DNA of 64,000 nt from Acinetobacter gyllenbergii CIP 110306 = MTCC 11365 (GCF_000413855.1 NZ_ATGG01000013.1:124001-188000), one strand, 5' to 3'. Shown: positions 42,209 through 52,192, counted from the stretch's first letter. A program made the numbers and translations. Notes: a model not told the origin generated them from the sequence alone.

Positions 42209-42805
42209 ATGAGCAACTTCTTAAATAGCATTAAATCACGCCGTACCATTTATGCGATTGGTAAAAACCTTAGTGTTGACCAAACCAAAGTTGAAGAAAC
42301 CATCCGTGAAGCGGTAAAACAAAGCCCATCATCATTCAACTCACAAACTTCACGTGTTGTGACTTTATATGGTGATTCTCATGTTAAATTTTGGGAAATC
42401 GTACGTGAGACTTTACGTAAAATGGTACCAGCAGAAGCGTTTGCAAATACAAGTGCAAAAATTGATAGCTTTTCAGCTGGTTTTGGTACAGCGTTATTTT
42501 ATGAAGATCAAGATGTTGTAAAAGGCTTACAAGAGCAATTTGCATTATATGCTGATAACTTCCCTGTATGGTCAGAACATTCAAGTGCAATCGCTCAGTT
42601 CGCAACTTGGACAGCTTTGTCAGAAATTGGTGTAGGTGCATCATTACAGCACTACAACCCAATTATTGATGCAGAAGTTGCAGAAACTTTTGATATTCCT
42701 GCAAACTGGAAATTACGCGCTCAGCTTGTATTCGGTTCAATTGAAGCAGCGGCAGGTGAGAAAACATATATGGATGATGCTGCACGCTTCAAAACTTTTA
42801 ATTAA
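42209..42805 (+). CDS. Nitroreductase-family FMN oxidoreductase
   Basis: 198 residues. The family FMN motif S-R-R-T-I-Y at ~11-16 and S-P-S-S-F-N-S-Q near 39 match the Frm2/HBN1-like branch of nitroreductases, found also in yeast and Lactobacillus. Uses NAD(P)H to reduce nitro compounds or quinones; natural substrate unknown. Not obviously in an operon. A terminator follows. Confidence 0.85.
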   Translation: MSNFLNSIKSRRTIYAIGKNLSVDQTKVEETIREAVKQSPSSFNSQTSRVVTLYGDSHVKFWEIVRETLRKMVPAEAFANTSAKIDSFSAGFGTALFYEDQDVVKGLQEQFALYADNFPVWSEHSSAIAQFATWTALSEIGVGASLQHYNPIIDAEVAETFDIPANWKLRAQLVFGSIEAAAGEKTYMDDAARFKTFN

Positions 42806-42823
42806 GTTAAAAGCAGCATCAAT

Positions 42824-42852
42824 AAAAGAGCACTTTTGAGTGCTCTTTTTTT
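42824..42852 (+). terminator. Intrinsic terminator
   Basis: AAAAGAGCACT / AGTGCTCTTTT with loop TTTG and T tail after the nitroreductase gene. Confidence 0.8.
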
Positions 42853-43028
42853 ATGTGAATTGGAATATTCGCCAAAAGAAGTATGGTGCTTATAATCAAA
42901 AATGATGTATATATCTTAAATAAACTAAATTGTTGCAATAGACAGTTTTAATTTTTGTCATAAAATGGTCATAATCGCAGAGCATAGTGCTTACGATTTC
43001 ATAAATTGTTTATATCGAGAAGAGTCTA

Positions 43029-43712
43029 ATGTCTTTAAGAGTTGGTGTTGCTGCTTTCGGTTTGTTATTAAGTAGTTCAGTTTTTTCTGCAGTCACGATT
43101 ACTGCCCCTGAAGAAATTGTGATTCTTGCTGTAAATGGTCAAGAAGTAAATACTGGATTAATTCCATCAAAAAAGAATAACTATCAAGTTGATCCGGGTA
43201 ATTTAACCGTCAATGTTCGTTATCGAGAATATTTTGAACATTTGAATGGTGAGCATGACATCATTAAATCAGGCGTTGTCACGATTCAAGCGCCTGATCT
43301 GCAAGACAACCAATCTTATACTTTAGGTCTCGTAAATGCCCCTAAAGATTTTGAAGCAGCAAAAAAATATGCGGATCAACCAACGGTTGCGTTATACGAT
43401 CAAAATAAAAAATTGGTGGTACAGCAAACAGGTGCAAATAATGAAGCACAGCCATGGTTTACTGGCAGTAATTTATTAAGCCGTACTTTGGATTTAACGC
43501 AAAAGAATAAAAATAATGCTGTGAATCAACCTGCACCTGTTTATGCAGGAACAACATCACAAGTAGCTGCAACCGCACCTGTAGCAGTAACAACGGCAGC
43601 AACAGTCGGTACAGCAAAAACCACAGATCAACAATTGGCAGAATTGTGGCAGAAAGCATCTAAAGCTGAACGCCAAAAATTTATGGCTTGGTTAGCGGGT
43701 CAAACAAACTAA
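43029..43712 (+). CDS. DUF2057-family exported protein (YccT/CsgI-like)
   Basis: 227 residues with a signal peptide cleaved near residue 21 (V-F-S-A). Residues ~22-155 resemble DUF2057: I-T-A-P-E-E-I-V-I-L-A-V-N-G then G-N-L-T-V-N-V-R-Y and Q-D-N-Q-S-Y-T-L. E. coli YccT of this family inhibits curli assembly. The C-terminal ~60 residues are an Ala/Thr/Val-rich linker followed by a helix (E-L-W-Q-K-A-S-K-A-E-R-Q). Function in Acinetobacter is not known to me. Confidence 0.75.
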   Translation: MSLRVGVAAFGLLLSSSVFSAVTITAPEEIVILAVNGQEVNTGLIPSKKNNYQVDPGNLTVNVRYREYFEHLNGEHDIIKSGVVTIQAPDLQDNQSYTLGLVNAPKDFEAAKKYADQPTVALYDQNKKLVVQQTGANNEAQPWFTGSNLLSRTLDLTQKNKNNAVNQPAPVYAGTTSQVAATAPVAVTTAATVGTAKTTDQQLAELWQKASKAERQKFMAWLAGQTN

Positions 43713-43725
43713 TCTAAATCATAGT

Positions 43726-43755
43726 AAAAAGCCGATGTTATCATCGGCTTTTTTA
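43726..43755 (+). terminator. Intrinsic terminator
   Basis: AAAAAGCCGATG-TTAT-CATCGGCTTTTT hairpin after the DUF2057 gene. Confidence 0.85.
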
Positions 43756-43771
43756 TTCGGAATAAATAAGA

Positions 43772-44290
43772 ATGAGTTTGAATATTAGAAAAGTGAAGCA
43801 GGGTGATTTGGAGCAATTGGTTAAGCTCATCAATATCGCTTATAGAGCGCAATCTGAGCGCAGTTGGACAACTGAAAAGGGATTTGTGCGTGGTGAGCGC
43901 ATTCGGAAATTTCAATTAGAACAAGAATTGCAGCAACCAAATTTCGAATTATTGGTGGGTGAGTTAGACAAGGATGAGATCATTGCTTGCATAGGGTTAA
44001 GCGTGAATGATAATTGTATAGAGATTGGTACTTTTGCTGTTGATCCGAGCATACAGAATCAAGGTTATGGTCGTGAAATGCTAAATTATGCTGAATTATA
44101 TATTCGTAAAACCTATCCAAAGCTTCGTGATTTAGTCATGCATGTTTTAGATGTCCGTACTGAACTGTTGGCCTATTATCAGCGTCGTGGTTACCAAATA
44201 ACGGGGCGGAAAAGTGAATATCCACTTGAGGCAAATGTAGGACAACCGCTTGTGTCTATTCAGCTGATTGAAATGAAAAAATCTCTTTAA
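43772..44290 (+). CDS. GNAT-family N-acetyltransferase
   Basis: 172 residues, a single GNAT domain. Motif A is E-I-G-T-F-A-V-D-P-S-I-Q-N-Q-G-Y-G-R-E-M-L (~87-107), which binds the acetyl-CoA pyrophosphate (Q-N-Q-G-Y-G), and motif B contains Y-Y-Q-R-R-G-Y (~130-136). Acceptor unknown. Convergent with the PepSY gene, with a bidirectional terminator between. Confidence 0.85.
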   Translation: MSLNIRKVKQGDLEQLVKLINIAYRAQSERSWTTEKGFVRGERIRKFQLEQELQQPNFELLVGELDKDEIIACIGLSVNDNCIEIGTFAVDPSIQNQGYGREMLNYAELYIRKTYPKLRDLVMHVLDVRTELLAYYQRRGYQITGRKSEYPLEANVGQPLVSIQLIEMKKSL

Positions 44291-44295
44291 GGCAT

Positions 44296-44338
44296 AAAAA
44301 GAGCCATGATGGGTGGAAACAATCATGGCTCAAAAAAA
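44296..44338. terminator. Bidirectional terminator
   Basis: GAGCCATGAT / ATCATGGCTC with an 11-nt loop; A and T tracts on both sides. Confidence 0.8.
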
Positions 44339-44343
44339 GGAGG

Positions 44344-46005
44344 TTATACTTGGTTTTCAGTAAGAGATGGCGCGTGGCCAACTTTTTGCGTAGACCAAAT
44401 TGAACCAACTGGTGCAGCTTGAGCACGGTCTCTGGCTTGTTGATAAAAACGTATAAATACCAAAGCAAATACCAAAGCAGTGATATCAATCCAAATCAAA
44501 CGGCCTGTTGAATACCAAAGCCCTTGAATTGGGAATAAATAGGCAAGTACAGACGTCGCAGGAATGAGCAATAAAACCACAGCAATTGCGAAGAACAACT
44601 GAGTTAAAGCTTTTGCTGCGCCAATAATGAAGCTGTATGTAATACACGCAATAAATACAAAATAGTAGCTATACATAAATACATGGTTATGACTTTGTAA
44701 TTGCAATGGAATGACATAAGCCCATCGACCAATCAACATACTGGTAAATATCGCCAGCATACAACCTAGACAAGCGCCGATGGTCAGGTTAGCAATAAAC
44801 ATCACGTCCTTGCGTTGTTGCGGTACTGGTAAGTTCGGATTCTTTTGTTTACGCAAGCGCGTTTCAATCCATAGAATATTGCCTGAATAGAATAGATATG
44901 CGCCACCTAAGCCGAAGATCAAATAAATCCAACGAATTGGCTCACCCCCATAATTACCAAAGTGTAAAGCAAACATTGAACGGATCAGAGACGCGGCTGA
45001 ACTTTCTTCAGTGGATAGGGTTTTGGTTGGGTAAGGTGTGCTTTGATACGGATTGAATGACATATAGTCAAAGGTATCACCACGAAGCATACGATCAGGA
45101 TGATATAAAGCAACAAAGGCAGATGCACGTTCAGGATTATCCAGTTGGTTAAAACGAATACCATCAATACGATAATCAGGTGCTGCTTTTTGAATGTTGA
45201 GAAAAACTTTTTCTACATCGAGTTGCGGGTTTGGCTCAATAATTTTAACCGCTGGTGGACGTTCAAATAGTGGCTTATCTTTCGAAACCAGCTGTGTGAG
45301 TGCGCCATAAAAAATATCATGAAAAGCAAAAACCACTACACTTACACTAATGATGATATGAAAGGGTAAGCTGGTAATGCCAATGACATTATGTGTATCT
45401 AACCAAAAGCGTTTTTTGTTTTTACCTTTGCGTACGGCAAAATAATCGCTGATTAGGGTGGGTAATAACACAATTAAACCCGACATAATGGCGAGGAAGT
45501 ATAGAACTGCTACAACGCCCATCACCATTACACCTGCGGTATGGTGCCCCATCATACCCGGGATACCTGCTGTTTCATGCAGTTGTTCAATTAGCCAACC
45601 GAGTTTTGACACATTTTCTTGTTTGGCAATCAGTTGTCCATTTTGATCCAGAGTTGCCAGCATGCTTGTTTGGGTAATATCAATGCCATGATGATCTTCA
45701 GCCTCCGCATGAGCAGCTTCCCATTGGATCGGTGCATTATGTCCTTCTGGCGAGCTAAAGCTTAAAGTGAATGCCTTTTGTGTTTCAGGGAATTTGGCCT
45801 GTACTTGCTCAACCAGTTGATTATATTGATTAGGCTGAATTGCAGCTAATTTTTGTTGGGGAGGCGTAGCCCATTGGCTGAGGTGATGCTGGAACATGGT
45901 TAAACCACCAGCAAAAAAACAGATAAATAATAAAATACCTGCACTGATGCCCACCCATGTATGTAGGTTTTTGCCAGTTTTAATGATGTCTGCGCGAATT
46001 TTCAT
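44344..46005 (-). CDS. PepSY-domain membrane protein (iron-uptake associated)
   Basis: 553 residues from ATG 46005 (M-K-I-R-A-D); an upstream in-frame Met would overlap the preceding gene. PepSY_TM layout: N-terminal membrane helix with H-T-W-V-G (~15-19), a periplasmic region, then several further helices (about residues 170-230 and 340-530) with H-x-x-x-G patterns that may bind heme. Such proteins are often encoded beside TonB-dependent receptors and are thought to reduce ferric siderophores in the periplasm. Here it is the last of three genes facing such a receptor; Fur control is inferred. Confidence 0.85.
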   Translation of the reverse strand: MKIRADIIKTGKNLHTWVGISAGILLFICFFAGGLTMFQHHLSQWATPPQQKLAAIQPNQYNQLVEQVQAKFPETQKAFTLSFSSPEGHNAPIQWEAAHAEAEDHHGIDITQTSMLATLDQNGQLIAKQENVSKLGWLIEQLHETAGIPGMMGHHTAGVMVMGVVAVLYFLAIMSGLIVLLPTLISDYFAVRKGKNKKRFWLDTHNVIGITSLPFHIIISVSVVVFAFHDIFYGALTQLVSKDKPLFERPPAVKIIEPNPQLDVEKVFLNIQKAAPDYRIDGIRFNQLDNPERASAFVALYHPDRMLRGDTFDYMSFNPYQSTPYPTKTLSTEESSAASLIRSMFALHFGNYGGEPIRWIYLIFGLGGAYLFYSGNILWIETRLRKQKNPNLPVPQQRKDVMFIANLTIGACLGCMLAIFTSMLIGRWAYVIPLQLQSHNHVFMYSYYFVFIACITYSFIIGAAKALTQLFFAIAVVLLLIPATSVLAYLFPIQGLWYSTGRLIWIDITALVFALVFIRFYQQARDRAQAAPVGSIWSTQKVGHAPSLTENQV

Positions 46006-46006
46006 T

Positions 46007-46294
46007 TTAGCCCCTGATCCAAAATAACAAGGCATAAGCAAGAATATTGGCAATGCTATAAATTAAAAAACTTTGCCAACCTTTAGGTATGAAATAAGCA
46101 ATAAAGAACACGCAGAGCCAAATCCATGGGATGGACCACATACCTAATTGTGGAGCGATTGAAGTGTCTGCATTGGATTTACTGAGTAGCAGAATAATTG
46201 CTCCCATCGCCATCGAGAAGCTAAGGCCGAGAACAGCGCCAACAAATGTTTTGGTCCACCAGTCTGGTTGGAGTTTTTGCTTAAGCATGTTCAT
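46007..46294 (-). CDS. Small membrane protein of the iron-module operon (DUF3649-like)
   Basis: 95 residues with about three hydrophobic helices (18-37, 52-70, 75-92). Small proteins of this kind are frequently found just upstream of PepSY genes in siderophore clusters (DUF3649 group). The stop is one base before the PepSY ATG, and the start is directly after the stop of the previous gene: a tight operon. Biochemical role unknown. Confidence 0.7.
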   Translation of the reverse strand: MNMLKQKLQPDWWTKTFVGAVLGLSFSMAMGAIILLLSKSNADTSIAPQLGMWSIPWIWLCVFFIAYFIPKGWQSFLIYSIANILAYALLFWIRG

Positions 46295-46552
46295 TTAAGC
46301 AGACCTTTTCATGAGCATAATGAAGGGTGCAAATGACCAAACGAGGGTGGCAATTGCAAGCCAGATCAAAATAGCAACCAAAAGCGGTAAACAATAAATC
46401 AAGATGCTTAACCCGAATATGAAGCTTACCAACGCCATATAAAAAAATGGTCGAGGCAGTTGCTTGTTGAGGAAAATTTGATTGGGATGGCTGAGATAAA
46501 CACTCATACAAGCGAGTAGTGAAACCATGATCCCTAAGAATTTTAAAGTCAT
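46295..46552 (-). CDS. Small membrane protein of the iron-module operon (DUF3325-like)
   Basis: 85 residues, three predicted helices. It starts with M-T-L-K-F-L-G and has H-P-N-Q near residue 22, typical of small DUF3325-like membrane proteins in Fur-regulated operons. First gene of the operon; a Fur-box-like sequence lies 21 bp upstream of its ATG. Its stop directly abuts the next start. Confidence 0.65.
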   Translation of the reverse strand: MTLKFLGIMVSLLACMSVYLSHPNQIFLNKQLPRPFFYMALVSFIFGLSILIYCLPLLVAILIWLAIATLVWSFAPFIMLMKRSA

Positions 46553-46572
46553 GTTGAGAGTCTTTTAACATT

Positions 46573-46591
46573 AATGATAATAATTATTATT
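46573..46591 (-). promoter_or_regulatory. Fur-box-like site for the PepSY operon
   Basis: AATGATAATAATTATTATT matches 14 of 19 positions of the E. coli Fur consensus, within the promoter region of the minus-strand operon. Confidence 0.6.
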
Positions 46592-46661
46592 TAAATTCAA
46601 TAAAAATTAAAGCATATATTCAAAAACTTAATTGATTTGGGTAGAACATGATGATTTAAAT

Positions 46662-46693
46662 GCTATTGATAATTGTTATCATTTGTGTATTAT
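46662..46693 (+). promoter_or_regulatory. Fur-box-like site and promoter of the receptor gene
   Basis: GCTATTGATAATTGTTATC (46662-46680) matches 15 of 19 Fur consensus positions. It covers a -35 TTGATA (46666-46671); -10 TATTAT (46688-46693) follows after 16 bp. Fur binding here would block transcription. Confidence 0.65.
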
Positions 46694-46722
46694 GTAAAAA
46701 AATATTTCATCTCGGGGGAGTA

Positions 46723-48996
46723 ATGAAGCACCATAATTTATATACAGCGATGATGTTAAGTCTGATTGGCACATCAACAACGATGGCTTGGGCAGAAGAT
46801 CAGTCAGAAAACTCAAAAAAATCGGATGTTTTACCGATTATTCATCTTAAAGCTGATCAAGATACGCCAACGTATACTGTAAAAAAATCTAAGGCAGCTA
46901 CAAAATTAGATTTGTCTTTAAAAGAAACGCCACAGTCAGTGAGTGTGATCACTGAACAACAAATGAAAGATCAGAATTTAACAAGTGTATCTGGGGTGCT
47001 TGATCAGATCCCTGGTATTTATCGTCAAAGTTATGGAGCGACATCTGCTTGGGGAACGGGTGGTGAATATACTTCGTATTATTCGCGTGGTTCTAAAATT
47101 ATTAACTTTCAGATTGATGGATTGTTGTCGAGTCCTGCGATAGAAGGTCGTAGCAACACGGCATTGAGTAATATAGATACCGCTATTTTTGAGAATATTA
47201 CCGTTGTAAAAGGTGCAACAGGCTTATTAAATGGCAGCGGTTTGCCAAGTGCCAGTGTCAATTTTAACCGCAAACATGCCACACCCAATGCACAATCAAC
47301 GGCTAAGATGAGCTATGGCTCATGGAATACGTGGCGTAGTGAAATTGATGCCTCTCAAGCATTGAATGAATCAGGAAGTATTCGTGGTCGTGTCGTTGCA
47401 GCACATCAACAAGGTGATAGCTGGCAGAAATGGGGAGATGCTGCCTCAACCATCTTATACGGTGTAGTCGATGCCGATTTAAGTGATAAAACAGTTTTAA
47501 GTATTGGTACATCGTTAAGTCGTAATGAAAGTGATGGGCAAAGTATCCATGCGTACGCAAATTTCGATGCGAAAAATATTCTTTCTCCAATGGGGCGTAA
47601 AGACAATTCAGCTCCACGATGGGCTTATACCCATACTGATAGTCTCAATGCATTTGCTCAGTTGCAACATGAGTTTGAAAACCGTTGGAAGTTGAATGCG
47701 AATTATAATTTTGCAACAACTGATACAGAAAGCATTTATGGGGTAATTGGGTCAAACACATCAGGCGTTTATAAGATGCAAGATGGGAAGCGTGTACAAG
47801 TCATCGGTGCTGATGGCAAACCTGTTTATTATACTGATTATGAAAAAAATACATCAACTGTGACAGCGGGTTATCAACATACTAAGCCTGTTGAACATTC
47901 TGTTGATTTAGGTGTGACTGGGCCATATCAACTTTTTGGCCGTGAACATGAATTGATGCTCGGTGCAAACTTTCAGGATGTAGACCAAAATGATCCTTAT
48001 TACAACCGAGTAATGGGTGAAACTGGGGCAATTAATATCAAAAGCTGGAATGGTTATACCACACAGCCCGCTGGTCTATATACTGCGGCAACTGCAGGAA
48101 ATTCTGTACTGCAATTTAGACAATATGGCGGCTATTTGGCAACTCGCTTAAATCTTCTTGACCATTTGAAAGTCATCTTAGGTGGGCGTGCTTCGAGCAT
48201 TGATTATTATGCCGAGTCTGGTAATAAAAATAATGGAACAAAAATTACAATTGATGATCAGTTTACACCTTATGCAGGGATCGTTTTTGATGTCACGCCT
48301 GAATGGGCAGTTTATGCTAGCTATACCAGTATTTTCTCGCCACAAGCGAATAAAGATTATCAAATGAAATTGCTGGATCCTAAAGAAGGTGATAGCTATG
48401 AGCTAGGGGTTAAAGGCGAGCTTTTGGCAGGTCGTGTGAACACCAGTTTGGCTTTATTCCAATCGAATATGGATAATGTCGCTGTGGAAGCTGGTAAATA
48501 TGCGACCAGTGAAGAAGTACCAGGAGCGGTTGCTGGAACATCTTATTACCGTTCTGCAAAAGGTGCGAAGACTAAAGGCTTTGAGGCTGCGATTTCAGGA
48601 GAAGTGCTGCCTAATCTGAATCTGAATGGTGGATATACTTATTCAGAGACCAAAGAAAAAGGCGATCGTATCAATACCGATATTCCAAAAGATCAGTTTA
48701 AGCTCTTTGCTACTTATAAGTTTTCTGGCGATTTAGAAAAGTTGAGTGTGGGGGCTGGGGTGACATGGCAGAGTAAAATTTATAGTAGCTATGACATGGA
48801 TGGTTTTGCTCGTAATAACAATGGTCAAAAAGCTTTTACATTGGTTGATGCAATGGCGAAGTACGAACTTAGTCCAGCGTTAACAGTGGGATTAAATCTC
48901 AATAATATTACGGATAAAACCTATCGCTTAAATACATCGAATCAAACATATGGCGCACCGCGTAGCGTAACGGGATCTGTATCGTTTAAGTTTTAA
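46723..48996 (+). CDS. TonB-dependent siderophore receptor
   Basis: About 757 residues from ATG 46723; the frame is open to an ATG at 46660, but that would lie in the Fur box. Signal peptide ends A-W-A near residue 24. The plug (~45-180) has the secretin/TonB-type E-T-P-Q-S-V-S-V-I-T and L-D-Q-I-P-G-I-Y, and the barrel ends in F-K-F with a terminal Phe, as expected for outer-membrane insertion. It resembles FhuE-like receptors for hydroxamate or coprogen-type siderophores; the ligand is not established. Divergent from the PepSY operon. Confidence 0.9.
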   Translation: MKHHNLYTAMMLSLIGTSTTMAWAEDQSENSKKSDVLPIIHLKADQDTPTYTVKKSKAATKLDLSLKETPQSVSVITEQQMKDQNLTSVSGVLDQIPGIYRQSYGATSAWGTGGEYTSYYSRGSKIINFQIDGLLSSPAIEGRSNTALSNIDTAIFENITVVKGATGLLNGSGLPSASVNFNRKHATPNAQSTAKMSYGSWNTWRSEIDASQALNESGSIRGRVVAAHQQGDSWQKWGDAASTILYGVVDADLSDKTVLSIGTSLSRNESDGQSIHAYANFDAKNILSPMGRKDNSAPRWAYTHTDSLNAFAQLQHEFENRWKLNANYNFATTDTESIYGVIGSNTSGVYKMQDGKRVQVIGADGKPVYYTDYEKNTSTVTAGYQHTKPVEHSVDLGVTGPYQLFGREHELMLGANFQDVDQNDPYYNRVMGETGAINIKSWNGYTTQPAGLYTAATAGNSVLQFRQYGGYLATRLNLLDHLKVILGGRASSIDYYAESGNKNNGTKITIDDQFTPYAGIVFDVTPEWAVYASYTSIFSPQANKDYQMKLLDPKEGDSYELGVKGELLAGRVNTSLALFQSNMDNVAVEAGKYATSEEVPGAVAGTSYYRSAKGAKTKGFEAAISGEVLPNLNLNGGYTYSETKEKGDRINTDIPKDQFKLFATYKFSGDLEKLSVGAGVTWQSKIYSSYDMDGFARNNNGQKAFTLVDAMAKYELSPALTVGLNLNNITDKTYRLNTSNQTYGAPRSVTGSVSFKF

Positions 48997-49005
48997 TGGT
49001 TATAT

Positions 49006-49042
49006 AAAAAAGAGGAAGCAATATTGCTTCCTCTTTTTTTTA
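49006..49042 (+). terminator. Intrinsic terminator after the receptor gene
   Basis: AAAAAGAGGAAGC-AATATT-GCTTCCTCTTTTT with T tail; may also end the cyd operon from the other strand. Confidence 0.85.
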
Positions 49043-49055
49043 GTTACATCAGAAA

Positions 49056-49352
49056 TTAATTTCCAATCCAAATAAAATAGCCCAACACCATTAAAGGCCA
49101 AGCGATATAAGGACTAAACAACCATTTCCATAACCAAAATCTTGGTATAAATCCGACCCCATGCACGAAACCACCAGAAATTCCAATCATCACCAGCATT
49201 AGCAAGCTATGATTATAATGTCCGTTGGCATCCAACATTAGTGATGGATGTACCAGTAAAATAGTAGCAAGCGGCAATGCCAACAAAAACGAAATGGTCA
49301 TTGCAAGTACTTGCGCTTTACTATTCTTCGGTGTTGTCATTGCTTCAGCCAT
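49056..49352 (-). CDS. Cyd operon protein YbgE
   Basis: 98 residues from ATG 49352 (M-A-E-A-M-T); the AGGAA ribosome site lies 7 bp before it, while the upstream in-frame ATG at 49367 lies in the site itself. Three membrane helices (~18-38, 52-68, 76-95) and the W-x-x-x-F-S-P-Y-I-A-W-P motif fit YbgE, the membrane protein encoded last in cyd operons. Role not established. It starts 4 bp after the cydX stop. Confidence 0.85.
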   Translation of the reverse strand: MAEAMTTPKNSKAQVLAMTISFLLALPLATILLVHPSLMLDANGHYNHSLLMLVMIGISGGFVHGVGFIPRFWLWKWLFSPYIAWPLMVLGYFIWIGN

Positions 49353-49356
49353 TCTA

Positions 49357-49458
49357 TTATTCCTCATCTAAATCTTGATGATGTTCGATATAAAGTGCAC
49401 TGAGTACACCTGCGAAACATGCCATCAAAACACCTAGAATCCATGCAAAATACCACAT
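49357..49458 (-). CDS. cydX: Cytochrome bd oxidase small subunit CydX
   Basis: A 33-residue protein too short for usual ORF cut-offs. It begins M-W-Y-F-A-W-I-L-G, the CydX signature, then one membrane helix and an acidic, His-containing tail (E-H-H-Q-D-L-D-E-E). In E. coli CydX is needed for stable hemes in cytochrome bd-I. The ATG has AGGAG 6-7 bp upstream and lies 14 bp after cydB, in the canonical position. High confidence on sequence and place. Confidence 0.92.
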   Translation of the reverse strand: MWYFAWILGVLMACFAGVLSALYIEHHQDLDEE

Positions 49459-49472
49459 GTCATATCTCCTAA

Positions 49473-50618
49473 TTAATACAAACTATGTGAATTTTCTTCG
49501 ATATGTTTGTTGGTGATGACCCCCCACATTTTGTAATACGACCAAGAGGTATAGATCAAAATGAGCGGAACGAAGATACATGCAGCAACGGTCATTACAC
49601 CAAGGGTTTTATGACTAGAAACCGCATCCCACATGGTCAAGCTTGAAGTTGGATCAATGCTTGATGGTAATAAGAATGGGAACAAGGCAAAACCAGCAGT
49701 AAGAATTGCGCCGACAATCATTAAACTTGTACCGGTAAAACTCACCGCTGCTTTATGCTTTGCTGCGCTGACAATCACCAATAACGCACCTAAGATTGCA
49801 GCGATTGGTGCAGCCATAGTGATTGGATAGGTTGCATAGTTGTTTAACCAACCATGATTGGCATTGGTCACCACATCTTTCGCAAGCGGATTCAGAGCAG
49901 CATTGGTATTGACCGCAGTTGCATAGCTATAACCAGAGATATTGCCAAATAATAACCATGCACCCGCAGCCAAGAAGCACACAAGGAATACGATTGCCAT
50001 GATTTGTGTTGCTTTGGCAGAACGGTTATGCAAATTGCCATTGGTACGTAGCATCAACCAAGCACCACCATGCGCACATAGCATAGATAAGCTGACAATA
50101 CCGCAAATTAATGCAAATGGGTTTAAGAGTGCAAAGAAGCTACCTGTATATTGTGAACGTAAGGTGTCATCTAAGCTGAAGGGTACACCGAGGAACAAGT
50201 TCCCAAAGGCTACGCCAAACACCAGCGCAGGAACAGCGCCACCGATACATAAGCCCCAATCCCAAGAGGTACGCCATTGGGTATTCTCTAACTTAGAGCG
50301 ATAGTCGAAACCGACAGGTCGCAGGAATAGGGCAAATAGAACCAGCAGTAAGGCCCAGTACATGCCAGAGAAGGCAACGGCATAGACCATTGGCCAAGCA
50401 GCAAAAAGTGCACCACCGGCTGTAATAAACCAGACTTGGTTACCGTCCCAATGTGGTGCAATCGTGTTGATTGCAGCACGGCGTTCAGAGTCAGTTTTAC
50501 CTACAAATGGCATCAGTGCCATTGAGCCCATATCGAAACCATCGGTAAGTGCAAAGCCAATCAGTAGTACACCGACCAATACCCACCAGATGATTTTTAG
50601 CAGTTCATATTCGATCAT
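49473..50618 (-). CDS. cydB: Cytochrome bd ubiquinol oxidase subunit II
   Basis: 381 residues, about eight to nine membrane helices. The N-terminal L-T-D-G-F-D-M-G (~24-31) and H-W-D-G-N-Q-V-W (~53-60) are CydB signatures. Forms the heterodimer with CydA that reduces O2 to water with high affinity without pumping protons. ATGA overlap with cydA shows coupling. Confidence 0.96.
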   Translation of the reverse strand: MIEYELLKIIWWVLVGVLLIGFALTDGFDMGSMALMPFVGKTDSERRAAINTIAPHWDGNQVWFITAGGALFAAWPMVYAVAFSGMYWALLLVLFALFLRPVGFDYRSKLENTQWRTSWDWGLCIGGAVPALVFGVAFGNLFLGVPFSLDDTLRSQYTGSFFALLNPFALICGIVSLSMLCAHGGAWLMLRTNGNLHNRSAKATQIMAIVFLVCFLAAGAWLLFGNISGYSYATAVNTNAALNPLAKDVVTNANHGWLNNYATYPITMAAPIAAILGALLVIVSAAKHKAAVSFTGTSLMIVGAILTAGFALFPFLLPSSIDPTSSLTMWDAVSSHKTLGVMTVAACIFVPLILIYTSWSYYKMWGVITNKHIEENSHSLY

Positions 50619-52192
50619 GATTGAGCCTCCCCAGTTTTTGCATCTAGTTTTTCAAAATGGTATTTACCAGTGTGCAAAGAACTTGGACCTAAACGAGCAA
50701 ATTTGATCATTAAGTACATTTCAATAATGAGTAGTACTGTATAGAACGCTGCAAGCGCAATAATCGAGCCCCACACATCGCCAGTACTTACACTTGAAGC
50801 AGACAGATGTGTTGGTAGAATTTCACCGATTGACCACGGTTGACGACCACCTTCAGCCACATACCAACCTGTTTGAGCTGCAATCCATGGGAGCGGGAGA
50901 GCAAACAAAGCAAATTTGAGTAACCAAGGTTTATCTTCGGCATTACGTTTTGCTACAGCCCAAGTCGCGAATAGGAATAACAACAGCATGAGGAAGCCAG
51001 AAGCAACCATTGCACGGAAAGAGAAGAACAGTGCAGCAACGTTTGGAATCGTATCTTTAGTTGCAGCTTGGATATGCGCTTCAGTGGCATCAACTACATT
51101 TGGAGAATATTTTTTCAATAACAGACCATAACCCAAGTCTTTTTGATTTTTCTCAAATGATGCCAACAATTCTGGAGAGCGGTCACCAGCACGAAGTTTC
51201 TCTAACTCGCTGTAGGCCACCATACCGTTACGGATACGGACTTCATGTTCTTTCATCAAGTCACGTAAACCAGTGACTTCTTTATCTGTAGAACGTGTTG
51301 CAATAATCCCCATCACATAAGGAATTTTAACCGCATAGTCGGTACGCATTTCCTGCTGATTTGGCAGACCAAATAGAGTAAATGCAGCAGGTGCAGGTTC
51401 GGTATGCCATTCTGCTTCGATTGCAGCAAGTTTAGTTTTTTGAACATCGCCTAACTCGTAGCCTGATTCATCACCAAGTAGAATGACAGATAACGTGGAT
51501 GCTAAACCGAAGATTGCAGCGATGGCGAAAGAGCGACGCGCAAAAGGTAAGTCACGTTTTTTTAATAAATAGTAACTTGAGATAGCAAGGACAAAGATCG
51601 CACCTGTGACATAACCCGCAGAAACCGTATGTACAAATTTAACTTGAGCCACAGGGTTAAAGATCAGCGCACCAAAGTCTACCAACTCCATACGCATGGT
51701 TTCGTAGTTAAATGCAGCACCGACGGGGTTTTGCATCCAACCATTGGCAATCAAAATCCACAAGGCCGACATATTCGAGCCAATCGCCACTAACCAAGTT
51801 ACACCTAAGTGTTGGACTTTAGAGAGGCGATCCCAACCAAAGAAGAACAAACCAATAAAGGTTGATTCAAGGAAGAAAGCCATTAAGCCTTCAATTGCAA
51901 GCGGTGCCCCGAAAATATCGCCTACATAGTGAGAATAATACGCCCAGTTGGTACCAAACTGGAATTCCATAGTCAGACCAGTAGTTACCCCTAAGGCAAA
52001 GTTAATCCCGAAGAGTTTGCCCCAGAACTTGGTCATGTCTTTATAAATTTCTTTACCTGAAATCACATACGTGGTTTCCATAATGGCAAGAATAAAAGCC
52101 AGACCTAAAGTTAGAGGGACGAAAAGAAAGTGATACATTGCGGTCATTGCAAATTGGAACCGCGAAAGATCGACCACGCTTTCAGAAATCAT
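50615..52192 (-). CDS. cydA: Cytochrome bd ubiquinol oxidase subunit I
   Basis: 525 residues from ATG 52192 ([13 protein letters not shown]); an in-frame TTG one codon upstream is not needed. Carries hemes b558, b595 and d. [14 protein letters not shown] (heme ligand His ~18) and the G-R-Q-P-W (~438) motif are standard. The quinol-binding Q-loop is of the long kind by overall length. The ATG shares one base with the cydP stop (TGATG). Confidence 0.97.
   Translation of the reverse strand: MISESVVDLSRFQFAMTAMYHFLFVPLTLGLAFILAIMETTYVISGKEIYKDMTKFWGKLFGINFALGVTTGLTMEFQFGTNWAYYSHYVGDIFGAPLAIEGLMAFFLESTFIGLFFFGWDRLSKVQHLGVTWLVAIGSNMSALWILIANGWMQNPVGAAFNYETMRMELVDFGALIFNPVAQVKFVHTVSAGYVTGAIFVLAISSYYLLKKRDLPFARRSFAIAAIFGLASTLSVILLGDESGYELGDVQKTKLAAIEAEWHTEPAPAAFTLFGLPNQQEMRTDYAVKIPYVMGIIATRSTDKEVTGLRDLMKEHEVRIRNGMVAYSELEKLRAGDRSPELLASFEKNQKDLGYGLLLKKYSPNVVDATEAHIQAATKDTIPNVAALFFSFRAMVASGFLMLLLFLFATWAVAKRNAEDKPWLLKFALFALPLPWIAAQTGWYVAEGGRQPWSIGEILPTHLSASSVSTGDVWGSIIALAAFYTVLLIIEMYLMIKFARLGPSSLHTGKYHFEKLDAKTGEAQS

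Noticed and set aside
46660..46722. Upstream start of the TonB-dependent receptor at 46660
   Set aside because: The Met lies within the Fur box, and the -10 hexamer is downstream of it; the ATG at 46723 gives a normal signal peptide.
49942..50304. 120-codon plus-strand ORF within cydB
   Set aside because: It is the antisense of a conserved cydB region and has no start signal or family resemblance; the same reasoning removes other shadows of glcB, cydA and rpsA.
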